The notes beneath the pieces were generated by a model. That model was not told the DNA's origin, did no database searches, and saw only the letters and a list, made by a program, of their open reading frames with translations. A stretch of 64,000 bases of DNA, from the NCBI RefSeq assembly GCF_012926525.1, contig NZ_JABBNI010000065.1:18539-82538 (forward strand), in the 5' to 3' direction. Source of the stretch: Clostridium muellerianum (GTDB lineage: Bacteria; Bacillota; Clostridia; Clostridiales; Clostridiaceae). Shown here in pieces: positions 28,520 through 39,937 of the stretch. Both the position numbers and the translations under genes were made by a program. The first letter of the stretch is position 1. Each line of letters starts with the position of its first letter.

Positions 28520-29956
28520 ATGTCAGTAATAATTAAATTAGCCAATAGTATATTTCAACCAATAATAAGCTTGGGCGCAGCGCCGATGATGCTTATTGTG
28601 TTAACACTATTAGCATTAGTGATGAAGGTTAAGTTTTCTAAAGCTCTTGAAGGCGGTGTAAAGCTTGCTATTGCATTAACTGGTATAGGATCAGTAATAG
28701 GATTATTAACAGGTGGTTTTTCAGAAGCATTACAAGCTTTTGTTAAATCTACAGGTATACAGTTGTCTGTAACCGATTTAGGATGGGCTCCACTAGCGAC
28801 TATAGCATGGGGATCAATGTACACTCTATATTTCCTGTTTATACTAATTATTGTAAATATTGTAATGCTTTTATTGAATAAGACAAATACATTAGATGTT
28901 GATATATTTGATGTATGGCATCCAGCATTCAGCGGACTAATTATACTGTATTATTCTAATAACAATCTATTGTTGGCGACAGCTTTTGTTATCTTACTTG
29001 GGGTTCTAAAGTTATTAAATGCAGATCTAATGAAGCCAACATTTAATAAGATGTTAAACATGTCAGATGCTAATCCAACAACTACAACTCACTTAAATTA
29101 CATGATGAACCCAATAATCATGGTATTTGATAAAATATTTGATAAATTTTTCCCTTTCTTAGATAAATATGACTTTGATGCAGCTACATTAAACAAAAAA
29201 ATAGGTTTTTGGGGAAGTAAATTTGCTATAGGTGCTTATCTTGGAGTATTTGTAGGAGTACTTGGACATCAAAGTGTTACTAAAACATGTACATTAGCAT
29301 TTACAGGTGCTGCATGTCTTGAATTGTTTTCTATAATTGGATCATGGTTCATTGCAGCAGTAGAACCTTTATCTCAAGGAATTACAAATTTTCTTAGTAA
29401 TAAGTTCAAAGGAAGAAAATTTAATATTGGTATAGACTGGCCATTCATAGCAGGAAGAGCTGAAATGTGGGCTGTAGCTAACATATTAGCACCAATACTT
29501 TTAATAATGTCATTATTCTTACCAGGAAACAAACTTCTTCCTTTAGGCGGAATAATAGCAATGGGAATAACACCAGCATTGTTAATTGTTACTCGTGGTA
29601 AGATGATTCGTATGATAGTTATAGGAATATTTGAAATACCTATATTCCTATGGGCAGGTACAGCTATGGCACCTTTTGTTACAGCTTTAGCTAAAACCGT
29701 AGGCGCATTCCCATCTACATTATCAGCTACAACTTTGATATCTCATTCAACTTGTGAAGGCCCAATTGAAAAATTTATGGCTATAATAATTGGTAGATTC
29801 GGTGGAAATATGAATTTAACTAATGGATTAATAGCATTAGCAGCACTTGCAGCTTATATATTAATATTCTATTGGTATTCAATTCAAATGAAAAAACGTA
29901 ATCAAGAATATTTACAAGGATCAAGTGATGATTTAAAATCTTCAAAAGTATCATAA
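28520..29956 (+). CDS. PTS galactitol-type EIIC permease
   Basis: This 478-residue polytopic membrane protein of the GatC family translocates and phosphorylates the sugar with EIIA and EIIB. It has about ten hydrophobic segments, a long cytosolic stretch (about residues 180-215), the WPFIAGRAEMW segment and the HSTCEGPIEKF motif characteristic of gat-type IIC. The ATG follows AAGGAGGA. With lacAB, the likely substrate is galactose or galactitol giving a 6-phosphate product. Confidence 0.9.
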   Translation: MSVIIKLANSIFQPIISLGAAPMMLIVLTLLALVMKVKFSKALEGGVKLAIALTGIGSVIGLLTGGFSEALQAFVKSTGIQLSVTDLGWAPLATIAWGSMYTLYFLFILIIVNIVMLLLNKTNTLDVDIFDVWHPAFSGLIILYYSNNNLLLATAFVILLGVLKLLNADLMKPTFNKMLNMSDANPTTTTHLNYMMNPIIMVFDKIFDKFFPFLDKYDFDAATLNKKIGFWGSKFAIGAYLGVFVGVLGHQSVTKTCTLAFTGAACLELFSIIGSWFIAAVEPLSQGITNFLSNKFKGRKFNIGIDWPFIAGRAEMWAVANILAPILLIMSLFLPGNKLLPLGGIIAMGITPALLIVTRGKMIRMIVIGIFEIPIFLWAGTAMAPFVTALAKTVGAFPSTLSATTLISHSTCEGPIEKFMAIIIGRFGGNMNLTNGLIALAALAAYILIFYWYSIQMKKRNQEYLQGSSDDLKSSKVS

Positions 29957-29976
29957 AAATATTAAGTTCGAACAAT

Positions 29977-30021
29977 AAAGGACAGGCCTCTGAAAATGTT
30001 AATTTTCGAGGTTTGTCCTTT
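29977..30021 (+). terminator. Terminator after EIIC gene
   Basis: AAAGGACAGGCCTC and GAGGTTTGTCCTTT form a long stem extended by GAAAAT/ATTTTC on a GTTA loop. It is close to symmetrical, with T residues at the 3' end. Confidence 0.8.
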
Positions 30022-30083
30022 TGAAATTTATGATTATTTGATAGAAAAAGCATAAAAAACGAACAAAAAGTCACACAATTCAG

Positions 30084-30158
30084 TTGACATACCTAATACA
30101 ATAGTGCTAAAATAACATTATGATAACAAAAACAAACATAAAAGAATAAAACAAAACA
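30084..30158 (+). promoter_or_regulatory. Promoter and DeoR-type operator region before deoR copy 2
   Basis: TTGACA at 30084 and TAAAAT at 30108 (18-bp spacer) lie among CAAA-rich repeats (GAACAAAAAGTCACAC upstream, AACAAAAACAAACATAAAAG downstream). The arrangement copies that before lacA1 at 26520, pointing to shared repression by the two DeoR proteins. Confidence 0.7.
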
Positions 30159-30197
30159 CACTTAAACATAATATATATTTTGGAGGTAGTATCAACT

Positions 30198-30953
30198 GTG
30201 CTTAAAGAGGAAAGACTAGAAAAAATACTAGAGATGATTCAAAGAGATAATATAATAAGCATATCTGATGCAACAAAGCTACTAAATGTAACAGAAATGA
30301 CAGTTAGAAGAGATTTAAAATGTTTGGAAGAAAAACAATTATTGACTCGTATACATGGTGGAGCTAAGAAAAAACAGGAAATGTTAGTTACAGAATTATC
30401 TCATAATGAAAAAAGAAAAATACATGTGGAAGAGAAAAAACAAATAGCTAAAATAGTTAGTAACCTTATTAAAGAAAATGACATTATATATATAGGCGCA
30501 GGGACTACAAATGAATTGGTATATGATTATTTAGATGTTTCTTATGCGAAAATTATAACAAATTCCATGTCTATATTTTCTAAGTTTAAAGATGATAAAC
30601 GTTTTGAACTTATACTCATAGGAGGAAGATTCCGTTCACGTACTGATGTGTTTGTTGGAAATTTCACAAATGAGTTATTACAAAAAATAAGAGTTAAAAG
30701 AGCTTTTGTAGGAGTCAATGGTATTCATGGAAACGATATAACTACTTCAAATGAAGAAGAAGGCGTGTGCCAGAGAATAATATTGGATAATGCAGTAGAA
30801 AAATATGTTTTATGTGATAGCAGCAAGGTTAATAAACAGGATTTTTATAGTTTTTATGATTTAAGAAAAGTTACTGCTGTTATTACTGATAATAAAATAG
30901 ATAAGGAAACAGAAGAACAATATGAAAAGTTAGTTAAAATAATTCATTGTTAA
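30198..30953 (+). CDS. DeoR/GlpR-family sugar-operon regulator, copy 2
   Basis: This 251-residue paralogue of the 25623 protein has VTEMTVRRDLKCLEEKQLL in the winged-helix region, a GAGTTNELVYDYL sensor loop, and a C-terminal tail nearly identical in layout. The GTG start at 30198 lies 10 bases after GGAGGT. It leads a second operon with lacA2, lacB2, aldolase and kinase, and probably autoregulates it through the CAAA-rich operators upstream. Confidence 0.9.
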   Translation: MLKEERLEKILEMIQRDNIISISDATKLLNVTEMTVRRDLKCLEEKQLLTRIHGGAKKKQEMLVTELSHNEKRKIHVEEKKQIAKIVSNLIKENDIIYIGAGTTNELVYDYLDVSYAKIITNSMSIFSKFKDDKRFELILIGGRFRSRTDVFVGNFTNELLQKIRVKRAFVGVNGIHGNDITTSNEEEGVCQRIILDNAVEKYVLCDSSKVNKQDFYSFYDLRKVTAVITDNKIDKETEEQYEKLVKIIHC

Positions 30954-30996
30954 TTCATAGTATTTATTTTAATTTAAAAAATAGGGAGGATAAAAA

Positions 30997-31425
30997 ATGA
31001 AAATAGTTATAGGGGCAAATGAAAAAGGTTTTGAACTAAAAGAATATGTAAAAAAATATTTATTAGGCAAAGGACATGAGGTTATAGATAAAACTCCTGA
31101 GAAAAATTTAGACTTAGTAGAATCTGCAAAGTTAGTTGCTAAAACTATGCAAAATAAAGAAGCAGATAGAGGAATAGCTATAGATGAATATGGTGCAGGA
31201 AGTTTTATGGTAGCTAATAAATTTAAAGGAGTAATTTGTGCTGAAGTTTCAGATGAACATTCAGCTATGATGACAAGAGGTCATAATAATGCATGTATGA
31301 TAGCTATGGGATCAGAACTTGTTGGAAAAGGATTAGCTAAAGGAATAGTAGATGCTTTTGTAGATTCAGAATATGCAGGTGGAAGACATCAAATAAGAGT
31401 GGACATGCTTAATAAAATGCTTTAA
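30997..31425 (+). CDS. lacA: Galactose-6-phosphate isomerase subunit LacA, copy 2
   Basis: This 142-residue LacA is closer to the family norm than copy 1. It has IGANEKGFELK at the N-terminus, RGIAIDEYGAGSFM in the middle, and the shared tail GRHQIRVDMLNKM. The ATG follows GGGAGGA. It lies directly upstream of lacB2, so the pair can form an active isomerase independent of the first operon. Confidence 0.92.
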   Translation: MKIVIGANEKGFELKEYVKKYLLGKGHEVIDKTPEKNLDLVESAKLVAKTMQNKEADRGIAIDEYGAGSFMVANKFKGVICAEVSDEHSAMMTRGHNNACMIAMGSELVGKGLAKGIVDAFVDSEYAGGRHQIRVDMLNKML

Positions 31426-31440
31426 GGAGGAAAAAGTAAA

Positions 31441-31959
31441 ATGAAAATATCAGTTGGTTGTGATCATATTGTTACAGATATTAAAATGCACGTTGTTGAA
31501 TATTTAAAAGGAAAAGGATATGAGGTTATAGATAATGGTACCTATGACCACGTACGTACACACTATCCTATATATGGGAAAAAGACAGCGGAAAAAGTTG
31601 CAAGTGGAGAAGCAGATTTAGGTATTACAATTTGTGGAACAGGAGTTGGAATAACAACTACTGCAAATAAAGTAAAAGGAATACGTGCGGCTCTTGTTAG
31701 AGATGTTGCTACAGCTAGATATGCTAAAAAGCATTTAAATGCTAATGTAATTGGATTTGGAGGACGTATTACAGGAATAGGTCTTATTGAAAATATTATA
31801 GATGTATTTTTAGAAACTAAATATGAAAAAAGTGATGAAAATGCAGAATTAATAAAGAAAATAGATGCTATAGCAACTGAAAATAAAGATCAGTTTGGAA
31901 ATGAACACTTTTTTGATGAATTTATTGAAAAGTGGGACAAAGGTGAATATCACGACTAG
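31441..31959 (+). CDS. lacB: Galactose-6-phosphate isomerase subunit LacB, copy 2
   Basis: The 172-residue protein has [11 protein letters not shown], the Cys motif [17 protein letters not shown], and the C-terminal KWDKGEYHD typical of LacB. It follows lacA2 by 15 bp with an AGGAGGAAA ribosome binding site. Product tagatose-6-phosphate would go to the kinase at 32852. Confidence 0.93.
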   Translation: MKISVGCDHIVTDIKMHVVEYLKGKGYEVIDNGTYDHVRTHYPIYGKKTAEKVASGEADLGITICGTGVGITTTANKVKGIRAALVRDVATARYAKKHLNANVIGFGGRITGIGLIENIIDVFLETKYEKSDENAELIKKIDAIATENKDQFGNEHFFDEFIEKWDKGEYHD

Positions 31960-31991
31960 AAAATTTTATTGGAATTTTAAATATTAATTAA

Positions 31992-33778
<1,787 letters not shown>

Positions 33779-33819
33779 AATATTTAAAAATAATATAGTA
33801 TATGGGTTATTTTTATATT

Positions 33820-33857
33820 GAGAGTTCTTGAGAGTTTAGTTACATTTAAGGACTCTC
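33820..33857 (+). terminator. Probable terminator after the kinase
   Basis: GAGAGTTCTT pairs with AAGGACTCTC (one G-T pair) around an 18-base loop. The T-run is short (TCTTT), so efficiency is doubtful. Confidence 0.45.
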
Positions 33858-33910
33858 TCTTTGCATATTAAGTTAGGTACATTTTATTTAGAGTTAGGAG
33901 TGATTTCCTT

Positions 33911-34543
33911 ATGAAAAAGGCATTTGTAATTGATTTTGATGGAACAATAACTGTAAAAGATGTGGGATTTACCATAGTTCAAGAGTTATCAGGGGAAAAG
34001 TGGAAGGAATTTAATGAGCTTAGAGCACAAAGGAAAATAGGCACTCCTGAATGCAGTAGAGGTCAGTGGAGTTTAGTTAATCATAATGAAGAAGACTTAA
34101 AAAATTATCTTAAAAAGTTTAGTCTTAATAAAGGCTTTAAAGAATTTTTAAAGTTTGCTAATAAAAACTCATATAAATTGATAATAGCTTCTGATGGTTA
34201 TGATGTTTACATAAATGAAATACTTAAAGAACTTACTAAAGAGGAACTAGAAAACATACATATATTGTGTAATAAAGCTGTATATAATAAGGGATGGAAA
34301 TTATCGTTTCCATATGAAAATAGTAAGTGCAATTTATGTGGTAATTGTAAGAAAAAGATAGTAAAAGATTTAAAAGATAAAGGATATGAAATGTTTTATG
34401 TTGGAGATGGAGAATCTGATAAATGTGCTTGTGTATATGCAGATAAAATATTTGCTAAGTCCTTTTTAAAGGAACATTGTGAGGAAAAAAATATAGAATA
34501 TAAAAGTTTTAATGATTTTTTTGATATATTGAAATGTATATAA
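33911..34543 (+). CDS. HAD-IB phosphatase, MtnX-like
   Basis: The 210-residue HAD protein has motif I DFDGTITVKD, motif II IASDGYD and motif III GDGESDKCACVYAD. It also has a CNLCGNCKK insertion found in MtnX-like clostridial proteins. It should dephosphorylate a small metabolite. True MtnX acts in methionine salvage, but no mtn genes are nearby. Its place between the kinase and LacX suggests a sugar-phosphate substrate instead, which is inference. Confidence 0.85.
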   Translation: MKKAFVIDFDGTITVKDVGFTIVQELSGEKWKEFNELRAQRKIGTPECSRGQWSLVNHNEEDLKNYLKKFSLNKGFKEFLKFANKNSYKLIIASDGYDVYINEILKELTKEELENIHILCNKAVYNKGWKLSFPYENSKCNLCGNCKKKIVKDLKDKGYEMFYVGDGESDKCACVYADKIFAKSFLKEHCEEKNIEYKSFNDFFDILKCI

Positions 34544-34574
34544 TTTAAGTTGACATGATTTAGGAGGAAAAGAT

Positions 34575-35453
34575 ATGTTTAAAGTAAAGGAATTTGATGA
34601 TAAGTTTAAAATGTATAGACTTGAAGATGAGAAAAATAATTCTTGGGTAAATATATGTCCACAAAGAGGTGGAATTGTAACTAGTTTAGGAATAAATGGT
34701 GAAGAAATTTTATATTTAGATAAAGATACATTTTATGATGAGAACAAAAATGTAAGGGGCGGAAATCCGGTACTATTTCCACTTTGTGGACAACTACCAG
34801 ATCAAAAGTATGATTTGGATGGAAAAGAATACAGTATGAAAAATCATGGACTTGCTAGAATAAGTTCATGGGAAGTTATAAATAAAAATACAGATAATTG
34901 TGCATCTATAAAAGTAACTTTTAAAAGTAATGAAGATACTCTTAAATCCTATCCTTTCGAATTTGAATTACAATTTGAATACATATTAAAAGAAAATAAG
35001 CTTATGATCAATCAACAGTATATAAATAATTCAGATGAAAAAATGCCAATGTCAGCAGGATTCCATCCTTATTTTCTTGCAAAAGATAAAAAACAAATAA
35101 GTTATGATGTAAATGCTAGCGAATATTTTGATAATGAGGATTCAAAATTAAAAAAATATCCTGTAGAAGGAATAGATTTAAGTAATACTAAGGAATTAAA
35201 GTTGCTTCTTGATCATAAAGGAAATAGTCTAAGCTTTTCTATGAAGGATTTAAAAAGAAAAATAAGATTTGATTATAGCGATGAATTTAAATATATAGTT
35301 TTATGGTCAACTCCAGGAAGTGAATATGTATGTGTTGAACCTTGGACATCAAAAATTGGTGCACTTGCTTCAGGTGAAGATTTATTAGAAGTTAATCCAA
35401 AAAGCAAAATAGATTTAACATATTCTATAACAGCAGATTCTTTGTCTATATAA
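34575..35453 (+). CDS. lacX: Aldose 1-epimerase family protein (LacX-like)
   Basis: The 292-residue protein has the galactose-mutarotase-like fold signatures PQRGGIVTSLGING, FPLCGQLPD, NHGLARISSWE and AGFHPYF with the catalytic-region His. LacX of the lactococcal lac operon is a relative, and this gene also follows tagatose-pathway genes. A mutarotase acting on galactose or its phosphate is likely. The ATG follows AGGAGGA. Confidence 0.87.
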   Translation: MFKVKEFDDKFKMYRLEDEKNNSWVNICPQRGGIVTSLGINGEEILYLDKDTFYDENKNVRGGNPVLFPLCGQLPDQKYDLDGKEYSMKNHGLARISSWEVINKNTDNCASIKVTFKSNEDTLKSYPFEFELQFEYILKENKLMINQQYINNSDEKMPMSAGFHPYFLAKDKKQISYDVNASEYFDNEDSKLKKYPVEGIDLSNTKELKLLLDHKGNSLSFSMKDLKRKIRFDYSDEFKYIVLWSTPGSEYVCVEPWTSKIGALASGEDLLEVNPKSKIDLTYSITADSLSI

Positions 35454-35959
35454 TTAAAATACTTGCTTTACCGTATGAATAACAATACTTTTTAGTATGA
35501 TTTGGTTTGTCAAATTAATTATACTGAGAGTAAGTGATCATGCGGCTTTTTATATATTTTTAAAGCTTATTTAAAAAGTACTGGTTATCAATTTTTTAGG
35601 GTGTGATTTTATAAAATACAATAATTTTAATAAGAGTTAATAATTTTTGCAAGTACTATTACATAAAATACAATAGAATAAAAAACTTTTTATAAATGTA
35701 AAAGTGTAATGATGTATAAATTTAGTTGGTACCGATACTAGAACAGTGTCATTATAATATGTGAGAGTAAATTCAGTTTCATTAAAGTAGAATTTATTTA
35801 TGATCAATAAAGAAAATGTGGATTTTTTAGGTAAGGTTATATTTGATATAGGATTTTAAAGAAAATACATCAATAAAAAGATTGAACTTTGAAGCAACAA
35901 ATATTAATGGAGAAATATATAGAAAGATAACTTACTTAAAGAAATAAAGGAGGATGACG
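35454..35959. other. 506-bp intergenic region before malQ
   Basis: No gene is visible on either strand. The region is AT-rich. GTTGGTACCGATACTAG near 35725-35741 has the ACCGATAC-like look of LacI-family sugar operators and precedes a plausible TATAAT at about 35754-35759, so a regulated malQ promoter may lie here. Confidence 0.3.
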
Positions 35960-37450
35960 ATGGGTATAAGAGGCAGCGGTATTTTAATGCATATTACATC
36001 TTTACCAGGTTCATATGGAATAGGTACTTTTGGAAAAGTAGCTTATGAATTTATAGATTTTTTGGTAAAATCAGGTCAAAGGTACTGGCAAATACTGCCG
36101 TTGAATCCTACAGGAGTAGGAGATTCACCCTACCAACCTTTTTCAGCATTTGCAGGTAATCCATATTTTATAGATTTTGATATTTTAGCTGAACAAGGAT
36201 TATTAGAAAAGAATAAGTACGAAAATATGGATTTTGGTTCTAATAATACAAAAGTAGATTATGAAAAAATATTTAATAATAAAATGCCAATTTTAAGAAT
36301 TGCTTTTAAGAATTGTAAAGAAAAGCATAAAGAAAAGCATAAAGAAAAAATAAGAAGTTTTAGAGATAAAAATAGGAAATGGTTAGAGGATTATGCTCTA
36401 TATATGGCTATAAAATCAAAGGTAGACTTAAATTCATGGCAGCATTGGGAAGAGAATATTAAATTTAGGAAGGAAGATACGTTAAATTATTATAAAGAGG
36501 TGTTAAAAGAAGAGATAGACTATTGGGTGTTCTTACAATATGTGTTTTTTAGCCAGTGGGCAGAATTGAAAAATTATGCTAATAATAATGGAATTAAAAT
36601 TATTGGAGATATTCCAATTTATGTAGCTGAAGATAGCGCAGATGCATGGTCAAATAGCGAAATTTTTCTGTTTGATGAGGATAAGAAACCTATTGTAGTT
36701 TCAGGATGTCCACCAGATTCTTTTTCTGACACAGGTCAATTATGGGGAAATCCTATATATGATTGGAGTTACTTGAATAAAACTAACTATAAATGGTGGA
36801 TAGAAAGAATTAAATGGAATATCAATTTATATGATGTAATAAGAATAGATCACTTTCGAGGTTTTGAATCTTTTTGGCAGGTACCTTATGGTGAGCAGAC
36901 AGCAGCAAATGGTAAGTGGGAAAAAGGCCCAGGTATGAAATTGTTTAATGAAGTGAAAAAAGCATTAGGAAAAATTAATATTATAGCAGAAGATTTAGGG
37001 TATTTAACAAAGGAAGTCATAGAATTTAGAATTGCTTCAGGATTTCCAGGAATGAAGGTACTTGAATTTGCTTTTGATGCTAGAGAAGAAAGTGATTATT
37101 TACCTCATAATTATGATAAACACTGTATAGTTTATACTGGAACACATGATAATGAAACTGTAATTGGATGGATGGAAAATGCTAATATAGAAGATGTAAA
37201 TTTTGCTAAAAGGTATTTAAAATTAAATAAAGAAGAAGGGTATAATTGGGGATTTATAAGAGGTGCTTTAAGCTCTGTAGCAAATTTAGCCATAGCTCAG
37301 CTTCAAGATTATTTAGGTTTTAGTAGCGAGGCTAGAATGAATATTCCATCAACTGTAAGCGGAAACTGGCAGTGGAGGGTAGATGAGGAATATTTAAATG
37401 ACAAATTGGCTAGCAAAATTAAAGAAGTTACTAAATTGTATGGAAGGTAG
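35960..37450 (+). CDS. malQ: 4-alpha-glucanotransferase (amylomaltase)
   Basis: MalQ transfers maltodextrin units between glucans in glycogen and maltose metabolism. The 496-residue GH77 protein has GSGILMHITSLPGSYGIG at the N-terminus, PLNPTGVGDSPYQPFS, the nucleophile region RIDHFRGFE, the acid/base region AEDLG, and the late YTGTHDNET motif. ATG 35960 is 6 bases after AAGGAGG; the ATG at 35954 is too close. A short tandem repeat at about 36317-36350 encodes KEKHKEKHKEK, an unusual charged insertion. Confidence 0.95.
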   Translation: MGIRGSGILMHITSLPGSYGIGTFGKVAYEFIDFLVKSGQRYWQILPLNPTGVGDSPYQPFSAFAGNPYFIDFDILAEQGLLEKNKYENMDFGSNNTKVDYEKIFNNKMPILRIAFKNCKEKHKEKHKEKIRSFRDKNRKWLEDYALYMAIKSKVDLNSWQHWEENIKFRKEDTLNYYKEVLKEEIDYWVFLQYVFFSQWAELKNYANNNGIKIIGDIPIYVAEDSADAWSNSEIFLFDEDKKPIVVSGCPPDSFSDTGQLWGNPIYDWSYLNKTNYKWWIERIKWNINLYDVIRIDHFRGFESFWQVPYGEQTAANGKWEKGPGMKLFNEVKKALGKINIIAEDLGYLTKEVIEFRIASGFPGMKVLEFAFDAREESDYLPHNYDKHCIVYTGTHDNETVIGWMENANIEDVNFAKRYLKLNKEEGYNWGFIRGALSSVANLAIAQLQDYLGFSSEARMNIPSTVSGNWQWRVDEEYLNDKLASKIKEVTKLYGR

Positions 37451-37580
37451 AGGAGTATAATACAATTCAACTTAATTATACTTATGTAGTAGCTGTGGTA
37501 GAATTTGTTGGAATATTATGGGATGGGGAAAAAGTAAAGTTGGAATTATTTGAAATATGAAAAGTAAAAAGATTAATTAG

Positions 37581-37622
37581 AATAATCTTAAACTGCCTGT
37601 ATAGCAGCTTAAGATTATTTTT
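37581..37622. terminator. Bidirectional terminator between malQ and the split ATPase gene
   Basis: AATAATCTTAA (37581-37591) pairs with TTAAGATTATT (37609-37619), with an inner CTGC/GCAG pair, followed by a T-run. It lies between convergent genes. Confidence 0.75.
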
Positions 37623-37626
37623 GTAT

Positions 37627-38423
37627 TTAGTATTTCAAAAGCCTATTAAGTAATAGCTCATAGGTTTCATCAATTTCTTTAAAATTCATATTACAAATGT
37701 AATACTTTTCTAGTTCATCATGAAGTTTTTTAGCTGATGATATAATTGATAAACCTTTATTTAAAAGATTGTTGAAGTTTTCTTTAGATTGGAGCAATTC
37801 GTCTTTATTAACTTTGCTGTAATCTACAAAGTTATCCATAAATATTTGAGTACCTGTAAATTTTTGCTTGTTTATTTCGTTGGAAGTTATAATGGCAGTT
37901 TTTAACTCAGGTATTATTATGTGTTCTATCCTATCAGGAATTAAAGGATCATGATAAACTTCAACGAAGAGACCTCTGCGTAATGCTTCTTTATACAAAA
38001 ATGTAAGAACTTGAGTTTTACCTGTTCCAGGACCTCCGTTTAATACGTAAATTTTATTGCAATTTTCACTTAAATTTTCTATAAAGGTTACGATGCCATT
38101 AGGAGTAAACGCTGTAGCAAAAATATGTCTATCACTACCTAAAGCTTTAGATAAGGAATTTGAAAAGATTTTATCTTTTAAATCATCTTCTAATAATAAT
38201 ATTTTAGAATAGTCAAGAGCGGTTTTATTAAAATTGCTCCAATCATCATGTATAAGTTTTGAAGCTTTTATAAACCTATAGGCTCTTTCAAAAGTATTTT
38301 TAATTTCTTTGTTAGTTTCAATTATTGATGATCTATATTGTTTAAAGCCTTCTTCATTCCAATGCTGTCCCATGTTTAGCACTTCGTCTACTGCCCCTGG
38401 ATTTATAGGGTCAACTACATGAG
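37627..38423 (-). pseudogene. C-terminal part of PRK06851-type double P-loop ATPase, split by the integrated element
   Basis: The minus-strand frame runs from an ATG inside the element (38445) to 37627. Host-derived sequence begins at HVVDPINPGAVDEVLNMG and contains the second P-loop of the family, LNGGPGTGKTQ. The first eight residues (MCVYNTTT) come from element DNA. The N-terminal part, with the first P-loop, lies 21.4 kb away at 59821-60107 on the same strand. The join ...GTAPHVV plus DPINPG... is in frame and gives about 357 residues, the expected family length. The family has no established function that I can name. As it stands the gene is interrupted; whether the 272-codon frame is expressed is unknown. 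Confidence 0.88.
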
Positions 38424-38443
38424 TAGTGGTGTTATAAACACAC
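38414..38443. other. Left attachment site (attL) of the integrated element
   Basis: The 10-bp core ACTACATGAG (38414-38423) is repeated at 59821-59830. To its left is host ATPase coding sequence. To its right is the element arm GTAGTGG...TAAACACAC, ending at 38443. The central dinucleotide of the palindromic arrangement is TG (38420-38421). Confidence 0.88.
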
Positions 38444-38515
38444 AAGGTAGAAAGTTTTTTGGGAAGAAATACTATCTTTAATTAAATTTTTAATTACTCA
38501 TCCTGTTGAAAATGA

Positions 38516-38544
38516 TTGTATTATTAATATATTATTGATATAAT
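38516..38544 (+). promoter_or_regulatory. Probable promoter of the alcohol dehydrogenase gene
   Basis: TTGTAT (38516-38521) and a perfect TATAAT (38539-38544) are 17 bp apart, 128 bp before the start codon. No MerR-like dyad is present here, so this gene may be expressed separately from the BMC operon. Confidence 0.5.
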
Positions 38545-38671
38545 ACATTTAAGTAAAGTTTATTATAAACTTGCTTTGATTGTTATAATTTGGGATTGAT
38601 TTTATTTTTAAGTTAAAGGGCAACTAATTCATTCATATCTTAAATATCTTTTAAAATAGGAGATTATGTAT

Positions 38672-39814
38672 ATGAAAGAATTTAGTATTAACACAAAAGT
38701 TTATTTTGGAGAAGGCTCTTTAGACAGATTAAGCGAAATTAAAAATAAAAGAGTACTAATTGTATGTGATAAGTTTATGGAAACTTCAGGTATGGCTGCA
38801 AAAGTGCAAGGAAAGCTTACTGATTGCGAAGTAGCTATATATAGTGATATTGTACCTGATCCATCTGTAGAGGTTATTGCCAGTGGTATTCAAAAATTAC
38901 AAGCTTGTAATGCTGAAATTATGATAGCTCTTGGTGGAGGTTCATCAATTGATGGTGCTAAGGCAATAAAGGAATATGCGAAAAAAGTTACTGGAGGAGT
39001 TTCTTCTATAGAAGAGTTTTATGCCGTACCTACTACAAGTGGTACAGGTTCAGAAGTAACAGAATATGCAGTAATTACAAATAAACAAGAACAATTAAAA
39101 TATGCTCTTGCAGATAAATCTCTTCTTCCAACAGTTGCGATTCTTGATCCAGAATTGGTAAAGACTGTTCCAAAGGCTATAACTGCTGATACAGGAATGG
39201 ATGTAATAACTCATGCCATGGAAGCTTATGTTTCAAACAATGCTACTGATTTTTCAGATGCTCTTGCAGAAAAAGCTTTTACTTTAGCTTTTAGATTTTT
39301 ACCACAAGCTTATGCTGATGGAAATGATCTAGTAGCAAGAGAAAAACTTCATAATGCATCTTGCCTTGCTGGTATGGCTTTTAATGCAGCTGGACTTGGA
39401 ATTACTCATAGTTTAGCTCATGCTGTAGGTGGCAAACTACACATCTCTCATGGCAGAAGTAATGCTATTATACTTCCTCATGTAATTGAATATAATGCTA
39501 ACTTAAATAAAGGTGCTTTCAATGTTGAATATGGAGTAGCGGCTAAAAAATATCAAAGACTTGCTAAATTGTTAAAATTACATGCTCCAAATGTAAGTAT
39601 TGGTGTTAACAATTTAATTAGAAGTGTTATAGAACTTCAAAGAACGTTGATGATTCCAACAACATTCAAGGAACAAGGGGCTGATATGGATTTAGCCAAA
39701 GCGTGTAGGGAAGAAATTGTTAGTGCAGCTTGTAAGGATATATGTACAACAGTAAATCCTAGAGAAGCAACAAGTGAAGATTTGTTAAGTATTTTAGATA
39801 AAGTTTTGGAATAA
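38672..39814 (+). CDS. Iron-containing alcohol dehydrogenase (PduQ/CutO-like)
   Basis: This enzyme would reduce acetaldehyde from choline cleavage to ethanol and regenerate NAD+ for the aldehyde dehydrogenase. The 380-residue group III alcohol dehydrogenase has the nucleotide-binding [26 protein letters not shown], and the Fe-ligand histidines in [21 protein letters not shown] 38672 is 9 bases after AGGAG; the ATG at 38666 is only 3 bases away. It is the first gene inside the element, closed by its own terminator. It resembles PduQ of propanediol microcompartments. Confidence 0.9.
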   Translation: MKEFSINTKVYFGEGSLDRLSEIKNKRVLIVCDKFMETSGMAAKVQGKLTDCEVAIYSDIVPDPSVEVIASGIQKLQACNAEIMIALGGGSSIDGAKAIKEYAKKVTGGVSSIEEFYAVPTTSGTGSEVTEYAVITNKQEQLKYALADKSLLPTVAILDPELVKTVPKAITADTGMDVITHAMEAYVSNNATDFSDALAEKAFTLAFRFLPQAYADGNDLVAREKLHNASCLAGMAFNAAGLGITHSLAHAVGGKLHISHGRSNAIILPHVIEYNANLNKGAFNVEYGVAAKKYQRLAKLLKLHAPNVSIGVNNLIRSVIELQRTLMIPTTFKEQGADMDLAKACREEIVSAACKDICTTVNPREATSEDLLSILDKVLE

Positions 39815-39827
39815 AACATTGTACTTT

Positions 39828-39853
39828 AACCACTCATTAATGAGTGGTTTTTT
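39828..39853 (+). terminator. Terminator of the alcohol dehydrogenase gene
   Basis: AACCACTCATTAATGAGTGGTT is self-complementary and followed by T6. Confidence 0.88.
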
Positions 39854-39937
39854 GTGATATAAAAAAGTTGAGAAAGTGATTAAAACAATATATAATTTAA
39901 AATATGATTAAAAAAAATAAAAAAAGGGGGCGTAACT

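Noticed and set aside
36317..36350. Tandem repeat in malQ as a mobile insertion
   Set aside because: It is only three short KEKH-type units in frame, more likely local slippage in an A-rich stretch than an inserted element.
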